A stretch of 64,000 bases of DNA from Streptomyces radicis (lineage in GTDB: Bacteria; Actinomycetota; Actinomycetes; Streptomycetales; Streptomycetaceae): NCBI RefSeq assembly GCF_003626575.1, contig NZ_RBDY01000022.1, positions 1 to 64,000 on the forward strand. Reading direction: 5' to 3'. The notes under the pieces are model-generated. The model had not been told where the DNA came from, searched no databases, and saw only the letters and a program-made list of their open reading frames with translations. The position numbers and the translations under genes were made by a program. Of the stretch, positions 26,906 to 36,328 are shown piece by piece; the first letter of the stretch is position 1; each line of letters opens with the position of its first letter.

Positions 26906-29758
26906 GTGGCGTTGGTAGAACGTGACTATGAGTTGAAACTGCTGAACGAACTGTTCGCGGAGACCAATCGAGGACACGGCAGGATCGCCCTCATCAGCGG
27001 GGCGGTGGCGAGCGGGAAGACGGAGCTCCTGCACGCGTTCTCGGACGCGTGCGCTGACGGCGGGGGCCACGTGCTGTGCGCCACCGCGACCAGCGCCGAC
27101 ACCGCGGTGCCGTTCGGGGTGTTGAGGCAGCTGGTCGAGCCGCTCGACCTGCCGGCCGACCTCGCCGAGGGCCTGGCGGCCCCGCGGGTCGGCCCGAAGG
27201 CGCTCCAGGCGCTCACCGCGCGCGTGCTCGAGCTGTCCGAGCGCGAGCCCTTGTTGCTGTGCGTCGACGACGTCCACCACGCCGACGAGTCCTCGATGGA
27301 GTCCCTGCTGCGCCTGGTGAAGCGCATGCGGTCGGCCCGCGTGATGCTGGTGCTCACCGAGGCCGCGTGCGTGTGGTCCGTGCACCCGGCGTTCCGGATC
27401 GAGCTGGTGCGGCAGACGCGATTCCGGCGATTCCGGCTGACGCCGCTGAGCGTCGACGGCGTGGCCGAGATGCTGGCCCAGCACCTGGGCCAGCCCGCCG
27501 CCTGGACCCTGGCGAGGGAGACGCACCACGCGACCGGGGGCAACCAACTGCTGGTCAGGGCGCTCATCGAGGACTACACCGACTCCGTCGGGCTGCCGGG
27601 CCAGGTCGGCGGCTACGCCATGGGCGAGAGCTTCGGCCAGGCCGTTCTCACCTGTCTGCACCGCAGCGCACCCGAGACGCTCGACGTGGCCAGGGCGATG
27701 GCGGTGCTCGACACCACGGGGTCGGCCGACCGGGTCGCCGAGCTGCTCGACCGCGAGCCCAAGTCGGTGGCCCGCGCGCTCCAGGCGTTGCGCTCGGTGG
27801 GCCTGGTGGAGGGCGGGCGCTTCCGCCACTCACAGATCCGCTCCGCCATCTACGACGCCCTCGACCAGCACCAGCTGACGCGCCTGCACACGCGCGCGGC
27901 CCGGCTGCTGCACGACGGCGCGGGCGGTGTCACCGACGTCGCCGACCACCTGGTGGCCGCGCGACAGGTGGAGGCCGACTGGGCGATCGCCGAGCTCCAG
28001 CGGGCGGCCGAGAGGGCGCTCGCCGAGGACGACGAGCAAGCGGCGCTGCGCTACGCCGAGTTCGCCCTGTCGATGTGCACGGTCGCCAGGCAGCGGGCCG
28101 CGCTGCGGATGCTGCTCACCCGCATCGAGTGGCGCAGCAACCCCGAGGCCGCGGCACGGCACCTGCCGCCGCTGTTCGAGGCGCAGCGCGAGGGCCACCT
28201 GGACACGGCGCAGACCGCGGCGCTGCTGCGCTCGGTCATGTGGCACGGCCGCACACAGGACGCCACCGAGCTGATCGAGCGGCTGCCGCACCTGAGGACA
28301 GGCGAGGCCGGGCAGCCCACCGAGCCGCTGGCCTCCACCCGGCACTGGCTCAAGCACGACTGCCCCCAGCTGCTGCCGCCCGAGACCGAGGCCGCCGCGC
28401 AGCCCGCGACCTGCGGGGCGGGCGCGACGGGCGGGGCCGCCGCCCCGGGTCGGGCCACCGCGTCGCCGCCCGGGCAGCAGGCGCAGGCCGCGGCCGTGCT
28501 GCGCGCGGTCCTCGGCCAGGGCAGGGACGAGGACGGCCGCCTGACCCGGGTCGCCGAGCAGATCCTCCAGACCACGGCGCTCTCCGACCACACGCTCGAG
28601 GCGGTCTGTTCGGCGCTCCAGACGCTCATCTACACCGAGCAGCTGCCGATGGCGGCGCGCTGGTGCGACTCCCTGCTCGACGAGGCCGACGCCCGCAAGG
28701 TGACCTGGTGGCAGGCGGTCCTGTCGTGTTGCCGCGCCGAGATATCCGTGCGCAACGGCGAGCTGGCCGAGGCGGAGCGGCAGGCGCTCGGGGCGCTGCG
28801 GCTGATCGGCGTCAGGGGCTGGGGCGTGGCCGTCGGGGTGCCGGTCGGCATCCTGCTCGAAGTGGCCACGTCCATGGGCGACTTCGACAGCGCCCGCAAG
28901 TACCTCAGGGAGCCGGTGCCCGAGGTGATGTTCCAGACGCGCTACGGGCTCTCGTATCTGCGGGCCAGGGGCCGTTACTACCTGGCGACCGACCAGTTGC
29001 AGGCGGCGCTCGCCAACTTCAGGTACTGCGGCGACCTGATGACCGCGTGGGGCATCGACGCCCCCGCGTTCGTGCCGTGGCGCAGCGACCTGGCCGAGGT
29101 GTATCTGCGGCTCGGGGAGCAGGAGCGGGCCCAGCAGCTCGCCAAGGACCAGATCGCCAGGTCGGGCTCCCGCACGTCGCGCACCTACGGGTACTCGCTG
29201 CGCGTGCTCGCGGCCACGGCCAACCACAGGGCGCGGCTGCGGATGCTCAAGGAGTCCGTCGAGGTCCTCCAGGCGCGCGGCGACCGGATGACGCTGGCGC
29301 AGGCGCTCGCGGACCTCAGCCGGGTGCACCACTCGCTCGGGGACTTCGGCAAGGCGCGGATGATCTCGCGCCGGGCCAGGCGGCTGACGAAGGAGTGCCA
29401 GGCGCAGCCGACGACGGCCGACGAGGCGGCGGCGCGGCCCGAGAAGCCGCTGGTCGTGGTCGCGGACGACGCCGAGGCGTGGACGCCACCGGCCGAGCCG
29501 GGCCCGCCGGTGCGGCCGCCCGCGCGGCCCGAGCCCGCCACGGGCGCGGGCGGCGGCGAGGTGCTGACCCTGTCCGAGCGCAGGGTGGCGGCGCTGGCGT
29601 CGTTGGGCTACACCAATCGCGAGATCTCGGGGAAGCTGCACATCACGGTGAGCACCGTGGAGCAGCATCTGACCAAGGTCTTCAGGAAGTTGCGGGTGAA
29701 GCGGCGCACGGACCTCCCCGTCGACCTGGAGCTGCGCGCGGAGCGCTCGGCCTGCTGA
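26906..29758 (+). CDS. LAL-family (large ATP-binding LuxR) transcriptional activator
   Basis: The 950-residue protein is a likely pathway-specific activator of the polyketide cluster. The N-terminal AAA/STAND domain has Walker A GAVASGKT (residues 32-39) and Walker B LLLCVDDVHHAD near residue 115. A long helical central region is followed by a C-terminal LuxR helix-turn-helix (LTLSERRVAALASLGYTNREISGKLHITVSTV..., written here in part) from about residue 884. Length and layout match LAL regulators of macrolide and polyene clusters. The GTG at 26906 follows GGAAAGG at good spacing and begins the typical ALVERDYEL opening. A promoter-like pair lies 160 bp upstream. A proline-rich linker (about residues 850-880) precedes the DNA-binding domain. 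Target genes are inferred from location. Confidence 0.93.
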   Translation: MALVERDYELKLLNELFAETNRGHGRIALISGAVASGKTELLHAFSDACADGGGHVLCATATSADTAVPFGVLRQLVEPLDLPADLAEGLAAPRVGPKALQALTARVLELSEREPLLLCVDDVHHADESSMESLLRLVKRMRSARVMLVLTEAACVWSVHPAFRIELVRQTRFRRFRLTPLSVDGVAEMLAQHLGQPAAWTLARETHHATGGNQLLVRALIEDYTDSVGLPGQVGGYAMGESFGQAVLTCLHRSAPETLDVARAMAVLDTTGSADRVAELLDREPKSVARALQALRSVGLVEGGRFRHSQIRSAIYDALDQHQLTRLHTRAARLLHDGAGGVTDVADHLVAARQVEADWAIAELQRAAERALAEDDEQAALRYAEFALSMCTVARQRAALRMLLTRIEWRSNPEAAARHLPPLFEAQREGHLDTAQTAALLRSVMWHGRTQDATELIERLPHLRTGEAGQPTEPLASTRHWLKHDCPQLLPPETEAAAQPATCGAGATGGAAAPGRATASPPGQQAQAAAVLRAVLGQGRDEDGRLTRVAEQILQTTALSDHTLEAVCSALQTLIYTEQLPMAARWCDSLLDEADARKVTWWQAVLSCCRAEISVRNGELAEAERQALGALRLIGVRGWGVAVGVPVGILLEVATSMGDFDSARKYLREPVPEVMFQTRYGLSYLRARGRYYLATDQLQAALANFRYCGDLMTAWGIDAPAFVPWRSDLAEVYLRLGEQERAQQLAKDQIARSGSRTSRTYGYSLRVLAATANHRARLRMLKESVEVLQARGDRMTLAQALADLSRVHHSLGDFGKARMISRRARRLTKECQAQPTTADEAAARPEKPLVVVADDAEAWTPPAEPGPPVRPPARPEPATGAGGGEVLTLSERRVAALASLGYTNREISGKLHITVSTVEQHLTKVFRKLRVKRRTDLPVDLELRAERSAC

Positions 29759-29888
29759 GCGCCGCTGTCGCGGCGCGTTGACCGGGGCGCGGTGACCTGG
29801 CGGGGGTGGTGCGCTTGTGGGGCGTTGTCGGTGCCGGGCGTCAGAATGTCCTGGCACGCGGCGCCGGTGCCGCTCCGAGGAGGCCCCC

Positions 29889-30470
29889 ATGAGCTTCGCC
29901 CCGCCGCCCGCCACCGCGGCCTGGCTGCACCAGGAGGCGCGTTCCGGATTCGAGGTGTCCTTCTTCACCTCGCGGGGCGGCGGCTTCGTGCTCGAAGGGT
30001 GCACCACGGCCGTCGAGGAGGGGATCACCTGGGCCGTCGAGTACACCGTCGAGGTGGACCACGACTGGCGCACGAGCCGGGCCCGCGTCGCGCACCGCAC
30101 CGCGGCGGGGACGCGCGCGACGGAGCTGCGGGCGGACGGCGACGGCCACTGGCTGGTCGACGGCCACCGGGCGCCGCACCTCGACGGCTGCCTCGACGTG
30201 GACCTCGAGTCCTCAGCGATGACCAACACCCTGCCCGTGCACCGCGTGGACCCGCGCCCGGGCGTGGCGACGGCGGCCCCCGCCGCCTGTGTCCGCGCGG
30301 TCGACCTCTCCGTCGAGCGCCTCGAACAGACCTATGTCCGCGTCGCCGACGAGGGCGACAGGGTGCGATTCGACTACCACGCCCCGGCGTTCGACTTCGC
30401 CTGCCGCCTGGTCTACGACTCCTCGGCCCTGGTCCTCTCCTACCCGGGCATCGCCACGCGCGCGGCGTGA
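29889..30470 (+). CDS. Putative glycolipid-binding-family protein
   Basis: The 193-residue soluble protein has no signal peptide or membrane segment. Alternating strand-like segments (VLEGCTTAVEEGITWAVEYTVEVD..., DGHWLVDGHRAPHLDGCLDVDL, VRFDYHAPAFDFACRLVYD) match what I recall of the 'putative glycolipid-binding' family (PF06475, PA1994-like fold). That family is structural only; its biochemical role is unknown. The ATG at 29889 has GAGGAGG six bases upstream. It lies 130 bp after the LAL gene on the same strand but shows no link to polyketide biosynthesis, so it probably marks the right edge of the cluster. Confidence 0.7.
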   Translation: MSFAPPPATAAWLHQEARSGFEVSFFTSRGGGFVLEGCTTAVEEGITWAVEYTVEVDHDWRTSRARVAHRTAAGTRATELRADGDGHWLVDGHRAPHLDGCLDVDLESSAMTNTLPVHRVDPRPGVATAAPAACVRAVDLSVERLEQTYVRVADEGDRVRFDYHAPAFDFACRLVYDSSALVLSYPGIATRAA

Positions 30471-30587
30471 GCTCCCGGCGCCCGGGCGGCGCACCGGCGC
30501 GCCGACCCTGACCGCCTCGTCGACGAAGCCTCCGGGCGACGCGGTCTCCCCTGGGGACGCGGCTGGTTCGGCTCCGTTCGGGGCGGT

Positions 30588-32714
30588 TCAGGTCCCGCGA
30601 ACGGCGTCCGCCCGCGCCCGGTGCACGGCGATCCCGGCCGGGGCCTCGACGTCGACCGTGCCGTCGGGGCGGACGGCGAGCGACAGCGGGGCGCCCCCCA
30701 CCGCGAGGCCGGTCAGGCGCAGCGGCGCCAGGTCGTGGCCGAGGCGGGCGGCGACGGTCAGGGTGCCGCCCGGGGCGTCGGCCTCGAGGCCGAGCAGCGA
30801 CCGCAGCACGTGCACGGACGACGCGGCGGCCCACGCCTGGGGGTGACACGAGGCCGGGTAGGGCGCGGGGTGGCGGCTCTCGTCCGCGCCATAGCCCGCG
30901 AACAGCTCGGGCAGCCGGGCGCCGAAGGAGTCCGAGGCGCGGATCAGCCCGGTGGCCAGCGACGCCGCGGTGTCGGGGAAGCCCGCCCTGGCCAGGCCGT
31001 GCACCGCGATGGCCGTGTCGTGCGGCCAGATCGAACCGGTGTGGTAGCCGAGGGGGTTGAAGCCGCCCGACGCGGCGCTCAGGGTGCGAAGACCGAAGCC
31101 CGCGTCCAGGTCGGGGCCCGCGAGGCGGCGGGCCAGCAGGGCGCTCTCCTCGGGGTCGAGCAGCCCCGTGCCGAGGAGGTGCCCGAAGCCCGAGGTGACG
31201 GAGTCGACGGGCCGCTTCTCGCCGTCGAGCGCGACCGCGGGGTAGGGGCCCTGCGCGTCCTCCACCCAGAAGCGTTCCCTGAAGCGGGACTTGAGGTGTT
31301 CGGCCCACTCCTCCCAGCGGTCGGCGCCGGGTCTTTCGAACGCCCGCAGCAGCGCGGCCGCGCCCTGGGCCGCCTCATAGGCGTAGGCCTGCACCTCGCA
31401 CAGGGCGATCGGCGCCTCGGCCTGGCTGCCGTCGCGGAAGCGGATGCCGTCGCCCGAGTCCTTCCAGCCCTGGTTGGCCAGGCCGCGGCCCGTCGTGTCG
31501 ACATACTCGAGGAAGCCGTCGCCGTCCGCGTCGGCGTGGTCCCGCATCCAGCCGAGGGCCGCCTCGGCGTGCGGCAGCAGCGCCTCGACCTCCTCGGGGG
31601 GAAGGCCCCAGCGCCAGGCGTCGTGGAGCAGGCACACCCACAGCGGGGTGGCGTCGACGGTGCCGAAGTACCGCGGCGGGAGCGCGAATCCCGGGCCCTG
31701 CCTGTCCCCCTGGGCGTGGCGCACCTCGTGCAGGATCTTGCCCGGCTGCTCCTGCGTCTCCGGGTCGTGGCTCGTGCCCTGGCGGCGGGCCAGGGTGCGC
31801 AGGGTACCGGCCGCGAGCGACGTGCCGAGCGGCAGCAGCATACGGGCGGCCCACAGCGCGTCGCGGCCGAACAGCGTGGCGTACCAGGGGGCCCCCGCGG
31901 CCACGAAGAGGTCGGAAGGGCGCTCGGGGTCGGCCAGCAGGAGCCGTTCGAGGTCGTCGTGGGACTGGTCCACCCAGCGGTCGAAACGGCGGTCGGCGCT
32001 GACCAGCCGGGGCCGCCGCCATGGGGCGCCGCCCGGGGCGACGGGCGGGAACAGCGGGGGCGTGGACTCCTGGGCGACGCACGAGAGTTCGGTGCTCCAG
32101 CGCTCGCCAGGGGCCAGCGCGATCGTCCAGCGCAGCGGGGCGGCGGGGGTGGGCGCGTCGGGCGCGGGCGACGCGGTCAGCCGCAGGGCGAGGTCGGGGC
32201 CGCTCCAGGCGAGGGTGCCGAGCGCGACCTCCCCGAACACGGGGCGCGAGACCCCGCCCGACTTGACGCGCTCCATGGGCGCCATGTCGGTCTCGGCCGC
32301 GACGGTCAGCGTGACCTCGGCGGGCAGCGCCCCCGAGTTGATCACGTCGAGGCGCTCGGTGAGCCGCCCAGGGGCGATGGCGCGGGTCCGTATCAGGGTG
32401 ACGGCCGGGTCGGGCGTGGCCTCGGCGACCCCGCGAAGCACCGAACGGAAGACGGCGTGGTCGGCGCCCTGGACCCCGCCGCCCACCGATGCCAACTCCA
32501 CGCCCTCGACGGCCACTTCGAGCCGCGACAGGGCGCGCCTGTCGCCATGGTAGAAGCCGTCGGCGCCCCGGCTCAGCTGCCCGTCGGGGCGGGAGACGGC
32601 GAAGCTCGGCGCGTACAGCGTGACGCAGGCGTCGTGCAGGAACGGCTGGAGGCCCGCGGTGGGCTCCGCGTCGCTCTCCACCGGTCGACTTCCGTCCGGG
32701 GACTTGACACTCAT
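30588..32714 (-). CDS. Glycogen-debranching-like / amylo-alpha-1,6-glucosidase family protein
   Basis: The protein has about 708 residues. The N-terminal ~200 residues (LHDACVTLYAPSFAVSRPDGQL, DGFYHGDRRALSRL) match the N-terminal domain of glycogen-debranching-type proteins. The C-terminal ~450 residues form an (alpha/alpha)6 glycosidase-like barrel with FGRDALWAARMLLP, FGTVDATPLWVCL, GLANQGWKDSGDGI and GYHTGSIWPHDTAIA. No signal peptide, so it is cytoplasmic. The start is uncertain: ATG 32714, GTG 32726 and TTG 32729 are all in frame and none has a clear ribosome site. It is divergent from a LacI regulator and sugar importer, with two LacI-type operators between them, so it probably processes the imported oligosaccharide. 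Substrate cannot be read from sequence. Confidence 0.8.
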   Translation of the reverse strand: MSVKSPDGSRPVESDAEPTAGLQPFLHDACVTLYAPSFAVSRPDGQLSRGADGFYHGDRRALSRLEVAVEGVELASVGGGVQGADHAVFRSVLRGVAEATPDPAVTLIRTRAIAPGRLTERLDVINSGALPAEVTLTVAAETDMAPMERVKSGGVSRPVFGEVALGTLAWSGPDLALRLTASPAPDAPTPAAPLRWTIALAPGERWSTELSCVAQESTPPLFPPVAPGGAPWRRPRLVSADRRFDRWVDQSHDDLERLLLADPERPSDLFVAAGAPWYATLFGRDALWAARMLLPLGTSLAAGTLRTLARRQGTSHDPETQEQPGKILHEVRHAQGDRQGPGFALPPRYFGTVDATPLWVCLLHDAWRWGLPPEEVEALLPHAEAALGWMRDHADADGDGFLEYVDTTGRGLANQGWKDSGDGIRFRDGSQAEAPIALCEVQAYAYEAAQGAAALLRAFERPGADRWEEWAEHLKSRFRERFWVEDAQGPYPAVALDGEKRPVDSVTSGFGHLLGTGLLDPEESALLARRLAGPDLDAGFGLRTLSAASGGFNPLGYHTGSIWPHDTAIAVHGLARAGFPDTAASLATGLIRASDSFGARLPELFAGYGADESRHPAPYPASCHPQAWAAASSVHVLRSLLGLEADAPGGTLTVAARLGHDLAPLRLTGLAVGGAPLSLAVRPDGTVDVEAPAGIAVHRARADAVRGT

Positions 32715-32741
32715 GAGCGGGGACACCAATCTTTTGAGCCA

Positions 32742-32755
32742 TTGGAGCGTTCCAA
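32742..32755. promoter_or_regulatory. LacI-type operator A
   Basis: TTGGAGCGTTCCAA has palindromic arms TTGGA/TCCAA and the central CG typical of LacI-family sites. It lies directly upstream of the debranching-like gene. Confidence 0.7.
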
Positions 32756-32791
32756 AGAATGTAGATGCACTTCAGGATGCTGGCAACGCTA

Positions 32792-32805
32792 TTTGAACGC
32801 TCCAA
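32792..32805. promoter_or_regulatory. LacI-type operator B
   Basis: TTTGAACGCTCCAA, read on the minus strand, is TTGGAGCGTTCAAA. It differs from operator A by one base, is inverted, and is centred 50 bp away. It lies 44 bp upstream of the lacI-family start, so the pair could repress both directions. Confidence 0.7.
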
Positions 32806-32848
32806 TCGGCAAGCAGCAGTTCGGCATCTCGACACCTGGAGAGACCCC

Positions 32849-33973
32849 ATGGGCACAGCGCACGGGCGCCCGCCGGAGAAGGGGGGCGGTGTGACGCTCG
32901 CCATGGTCGCGCGCCGGGCCGGCGTCTCCCCCCAGACGGTGTCCAACGCGATCAACGCGCCCGAGCTGCTGCGCCCCGACACGCTGGCGCGGGTGCGCCA
33001 GGCCATCGACGCCATGGGGTACCGGCCGCACCGCGCGGCCCAGACGCTGCGCACCAAATCGAGCCGCCTGATCGGCTATGGCATCCAGCCGGTCGACGTG
33101 GACCGTTCGACGCCGGTCATGGACCGCTTCCTGCACGCGCTGTCCCAGACCGCGGAGGAGGCGGGGCACCGCGTCCTGCTGTTCGCCTCTCCCCCGCCGA
33201 ACGCCCCCGAGCCGATGGACGCCTACCGCGAGCTGCTCGACACCTACAGCGTCGACGGCTTCGTCCTCAGCGACACCCACAGGGGCGACCCCCGTCAGGC
33301 GTGGCTGGAAAGGCACGGTGTGCCCTTCGCCGCGTTCGGTCGGCCGTGGTCCGGGCGTCAGATAGGGGACTGGGTCGACGTCGACGGCGCCCGCGGCACG
33401 GCCGCCGCGGTGGACCACCTCGTCGAACTGGGCCACAGCCGCATCGGGTTCCTCGGCTGGCCGCGCGGCTCGGGCGCGGGCGACGACCGGGCCGGTGGCT
33501 GGCGGGACGCCATGCGCCGGCACGGGCTGACCGTGCGCGGGCGGCGGGCCGCGAGCGAGGACGAGGTGACCCCGGCGGCCGCCGCCGTGGGCCCGTTGCT
33601 CGACTCGGGCGTGACCGCCGTGGTGGCCGCGAGCGACACCCTGGCCATGGGCTGCTATCGCGCGCTGCGCGAGCGCGGCCAGAGCCCGGGCGACGACGTG
33701 TCGGTCGTGGGGTTCGACGACTCCCCCGCCGCCGCCCTGGTCTCCCCCAGCCTCACCAGCGTCGACCAGCCGATGACGGCCGTCGGGCGCGAGTGCGTCC
33801 GGCTGCTGCTCGCCCGCATCGCCGATCCCTCACGAGCCGCCGAGAACCTGCTGCTCACCCCCTCGCTCGTCCCCCGCGACAGCACGGCACCCCCACACGC
33901 CACAGCCCCACGGACCGCGGCCCCCCGCGTTCCCGACAGCCGGGCAACCGATGAGTCGCACAGCCCGCGTTGA
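32849..33973 (+). CDS. LacI-family transcriptional regulator
   Basis: The 374-residue repressor has an N-terminal helix-turn-helix (VTLAMVARRAGVSPQTVSNAIN, residues about 15-36) and hinge helix (YRPHRAAQTLRTKSSRLIGY). A periplasmic-binding-protein-like sugar sensor follows (VDGFVLSDTHRGD, GHSRIGFLGWPRG, AVVAASDTLAMGCYRALRERG, VVGFDDSPAAALVSPSLTSVDQP). The C-terminal ~35 residues are Pro/Ala/Thr-rich and extra. The ATG at 32849 has GGAGAG upstream. It is first in an operon with a solute-binding protein and two permeases (28-bp gap), and faces the debranching-like gene. The two operators between them are its likely targets; the inducer is unknown, probably an oligosaccharide. Confidence 0.92.
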   Translation: MGTAHGRPPEKGGGVTLAMVARRAGVSPQTVSNAINAPELLRPDTLARVRQAIDAMGYRPHRAAQTLRTKSSRLIGYGIQPVDVDRSTPVMDRFLHALSQTAEEAGHRVLLFASPPPNAPEPMDAYRELLDTYSVDGFVLSDTHRGDPRQAWLERHGVPFAAFGRPWSGRQIGDWVDVDGARGTAAAVDHLVELGHSRIGFLGWPRGSGAGDDRAGGWRDAMRRHGLTVRGRRAASEDEVTPAAAAVGPLLDSGVTAVVAASDTLAMGCYRALRERGQSPGDDVSVVGFDDSPAAALVSPSLTSVDQPMTAVGRECVRLLLARIADPSRAAENLLLTPSLVPRDSTAPPHATAPRTAAPRVPDSRATDESHSPR

Positions 33974-34001
33974 CACGCCTTCCTTGGAGGAACGACATCC
34001 C

Positions 34002-35249
34002 ATGCACACCAGGAGAACCCTGACCGCCACCGCGTGTGGCATAGCCCTGCTCGCCGCCACGGCCTGCTCATCCAGCTTCGGTGAGGACGAGGACACCGCG
34101 CAGGAGGACACCGAGGGCAGCCAGAGCCTCACCGTCCTGATCGCCACCTCGGGCGAGGCCGAGACCGGGGCCGTCGAGGCCGCCGCCGCGGCGTACGAGG
34201 AGGAGTCGGGCAACACGGTCACCGTCGAGGTGGCCCAGGACATGAACCAGCAGCTCGGCCAGGCGCTCGCGGGCGGCAACCCCCCTGACGTCTTCTACGT
34301 GGACTCAAGCCAGTTCGCCAACTACGCGCAGGGCGGCTCGCTCTACCCCTATGGCGACCTGATATCCGACGTGGAGGACTTCTCGCCGACGCTGAGCCAG
34401 TCGTTCACGCACGACGGGGAGCTGGTGTGTGTGCCGAAGGACACCTCCTCGCTCGCCCTCGTCGTCAACACGGCGCTGTGGCAGGAGGCCGGGCTCACCG
34501 AGGAGGACTACCCCGCCACCTGGGAGCAGCTGTCGTCCGTCGCGGCCGAGCTGACCCAGGGCGATGTCACGGGCCTGGTGACCAGCAACGAGTACCAGCG
34601 GCTCGGCGCGTTCATGAAGCAGGCGGGCGGCTGGGTCACCAACGCGGACCAGACCGAGGTGACGGCCGACTCCGAGGAGAACGCCGAGGCCCTGGACTTC
34701 GTGCGGGGCATGCTCGGCGACGGCTCGCTCAGGTACGCCACCGACGTGGACGCGGGCTGGGCGGGTGAGGCGTTCGGCGAGGGCCGGGCCGCCATGACGA
34801 TCGAGGGCAGCTGGCTGGCCGGCGCCATGGAGGCCGACTACCCGGACGTCGGGTACGCGGTGGTGCCGCTGCCCGAGGGCCCCGCGGGCCCGGGCACCCT
34901 GGCGTTCACCAACTGCTGGGGCGTCGCCCAGGACAGCCCCAGGCGGGACACCGCCGTGGAGCTGGTGGAGTTCCTGACCCAGGCCGAGCAGCAGATCGCG
35001 ATGGGTGACGCGTTCGGCGCGATCCCGTCCCGGCAGAGCGCGGCCGACGAGTACCTCGCCGACCACCCCGAGGACGAGGCGTGGGGCGCGAGCGGCGACT
35101 GGGTCCAGGGTCCTGTCACGCTGCGGGGATTCGACCGGGTGCTCGCGCAGTTCAACACGGACCTGGAGTCGCTGCGCACCGCCGAGCCGCGCGACATGCT
35201 GTCCGACCTCCAGCGCTACGGTGAGGCCGCGCTCGAGGAGAACCGGTGA
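34002..35249 (+). CDS. ABC sugar importer, solute-binding lipoprotein
   Basis: The 415-residue extracellular substrate-binding protein belongs to the carbohydrate (CUT1, MalE-like) type. The signal peptide MHTRRTLTATACGIALLAATAC ends at a lipobox Cys (residue 22), so it is anchored to the membrane. An acidic linker (GEDEDTAQEDTEGS) follows. Family motifs include NPPDVFYVDSSQF, TSSLALVVNTALW, GRAAMTIEGSWLAGAM and the C-terminal GAIPSRQSA. The ATG at 34002 was chosen because the signal peptide starts there; GGAGG lies upstream. It delivers sugar to the two permeases encoded immediately downstream. Confidence 0.93.
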   Translation: MHTRRTLTATACGIALLAATACSSSFGEDEDTAQEDTEGSQSLTVLIATSGEAETGAVEAAAAAYEEESGNTVTVEVAQDMNQQLGQALAGGNPPDVFYVDSSQFANYAQGGSLYPYGDLISDVEDFSPTLSQSFTHDGELVCVPKDTSSLALVVNTALWQEAGLTEEDYPATWEQLSSVAAELTQGDVTGLVTSNEYQRLGAFMKQAGGWVTNADQTEVTADSEENAEALDFVRGMLGDGSLRYATDVDAGWAGEAFGEGRAAMTIEGSWLAGAMEADYPDVGYAVVPLPEGPAGPGTLAFTNCWGVAQDSPRRDTAVELVEFLTQAEQQIAMGDAFGAIPSRQSAADEYLADHPEDEAWGASGDWVQGPVTLRGFDRVLAQFNTDLESLRTAEPRDMLSDLQRYGEAALEENR

Positions 35250-36328
35250 TCCCGACGGCGGCTCTCCGCCGGTCCCCGCGCGGCGCCGTGCCGCGCGGGG
35301 ACCGGCGGGCCCTGTGGGGCTGGCTGTTCGTCAGCCCCGCCACCCTCCTGCTCGGGCTGTTCCTGCTGCTGCCGATCCTGATGGCGCTGTGGGTCAGCCT
35401 GCTGGAGTGGGACGGCCAGTCGAACCCGTTCACCGGCGGCCGGGCGGACTTCGTCGGCCTGGACAACTACCGGGAGCTTTTCGTCGAGGACGGCCTCGAC
35501 CGGACGCTGTTCGCCACGTCGCTGCGCAACAACGCCTACTTCGTGCTGATCTACGTCCCGGTGGCGACCGCGCTGTCCCTCGGCCTCGCGCTCATCGTCA
35601 ACCAGCGGCTGATACGCGGCCGCGGGCTGCTGCGCACCACGTTCTACTTCCCCTCGGTGACCAGCGCGATCGCCGTCTCGACGGTGTTCCTCTTCCTCTT
35701 CCAGGGCAGCGGCGCGGTCAACAGCCTGCTGTCGTGGGTGGGGATCGAGGGGCCTAACTGGTTCGCCGACGCCCGCGGGGTGGTGTGGGTCGTCCTCGGC
35801 GCCATCGGCCTGGTCGATCCCGACCGGCCGAGCGGGTTCCTGGCCGAGCAGGGCTTCCTCGGGCTGACCTGGTTCGAGTGGCTGTCCGGGCCCTCGGTGG
35901 CGATGTGCACGCTGCTGTTCCTGCTGATCTGGACCAGCTCGGGAACGTTCATGCTGATCTTCCTCGCCGCGCTCCAGAACGTGCCGCAGGAGCTGGAGGA
36001 GGCGGCGGCGCTCGACGGCGTGAGCCGCCGCGAGCTGCTGTGGCACGTCATCCTGCCCGCCCTGCGCCCGGTGCTCTTCCTGGTGCTCACCCTGGCGCTG
36101 ATCGGCAGCTGGCAGGTGTTCGACATGGTCTACATCATGGGTCAGGGCGCCCCTGGCAACACGACGCTCACGCCCGCGTACCTCTCCTACCAGTCCGGCT
36201 TCGGGGAGGCCGACTACGGCCAGGGCGCGGCGATCGCGTTCGTACTGTTCGGGATCATCCTGGTCTGCACCGGGGTGCAGCGCTGGCTGCTGCGCGAGCG
36301 GAACGCGCGCTTCGGGAGGACGCGATGA
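35246..36328 (+). CDS. ABC sugar importer permease (MalF-like)
   Basis: The 360-residue integral membrane protein has about six helices. A cytoplasmic EAA loop (EELEEAAALDGVSRRELLWHVILP, given here in part) contacts the ATPase. Its GTG start (35246) overlaps the upstream stop in GTGA, so translation is coupled. It pairs with the downstream permease. No ATP-binding subunit is encoded in the operon; in Streptomyces the shared ATPase MsiK commonly serves such importers (family knowledge). Confidence 0.93.
   Translation: MIPTAALRRSPRGAVPRGDRRALWGWLFVSPATLLLGLFLLLPILMALWVSLLEWDGQSNPFTGGRADFVGLDNYRELFVEDGLDRTLFATSLRNNAYFVLIYVPVATALSLGLALIVNQRLIRGRGLLRTTFYFPSVTSAIAVSTVFLFLFQGSGAVNSLLSWVGIEGPNWFADARGVVWVVLGAIGLVDPDRPSGFLAEQGFLGLTWFEWLSGPSVAMCTLLFLLIWTSSGTFMLIFLAALQNVPQELEEAAALDGVSRRELLWHVILPALRPVLFLVLTLALIGSWQVFDMVYIMGQGAPGNTTLTPAYLSYQSGFGEADYGQGAAIAFVLFGIILVCTGVQRWLLRERNARFGRTR

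Noticed and set aside
30588..33057. Alternative frame across the debranching-like gene and lacI gap
   Set aside because: Its translation is Arg/Pro/Gly-rich without motifs, while the chosen frame shows continuous glycosidase motifs.
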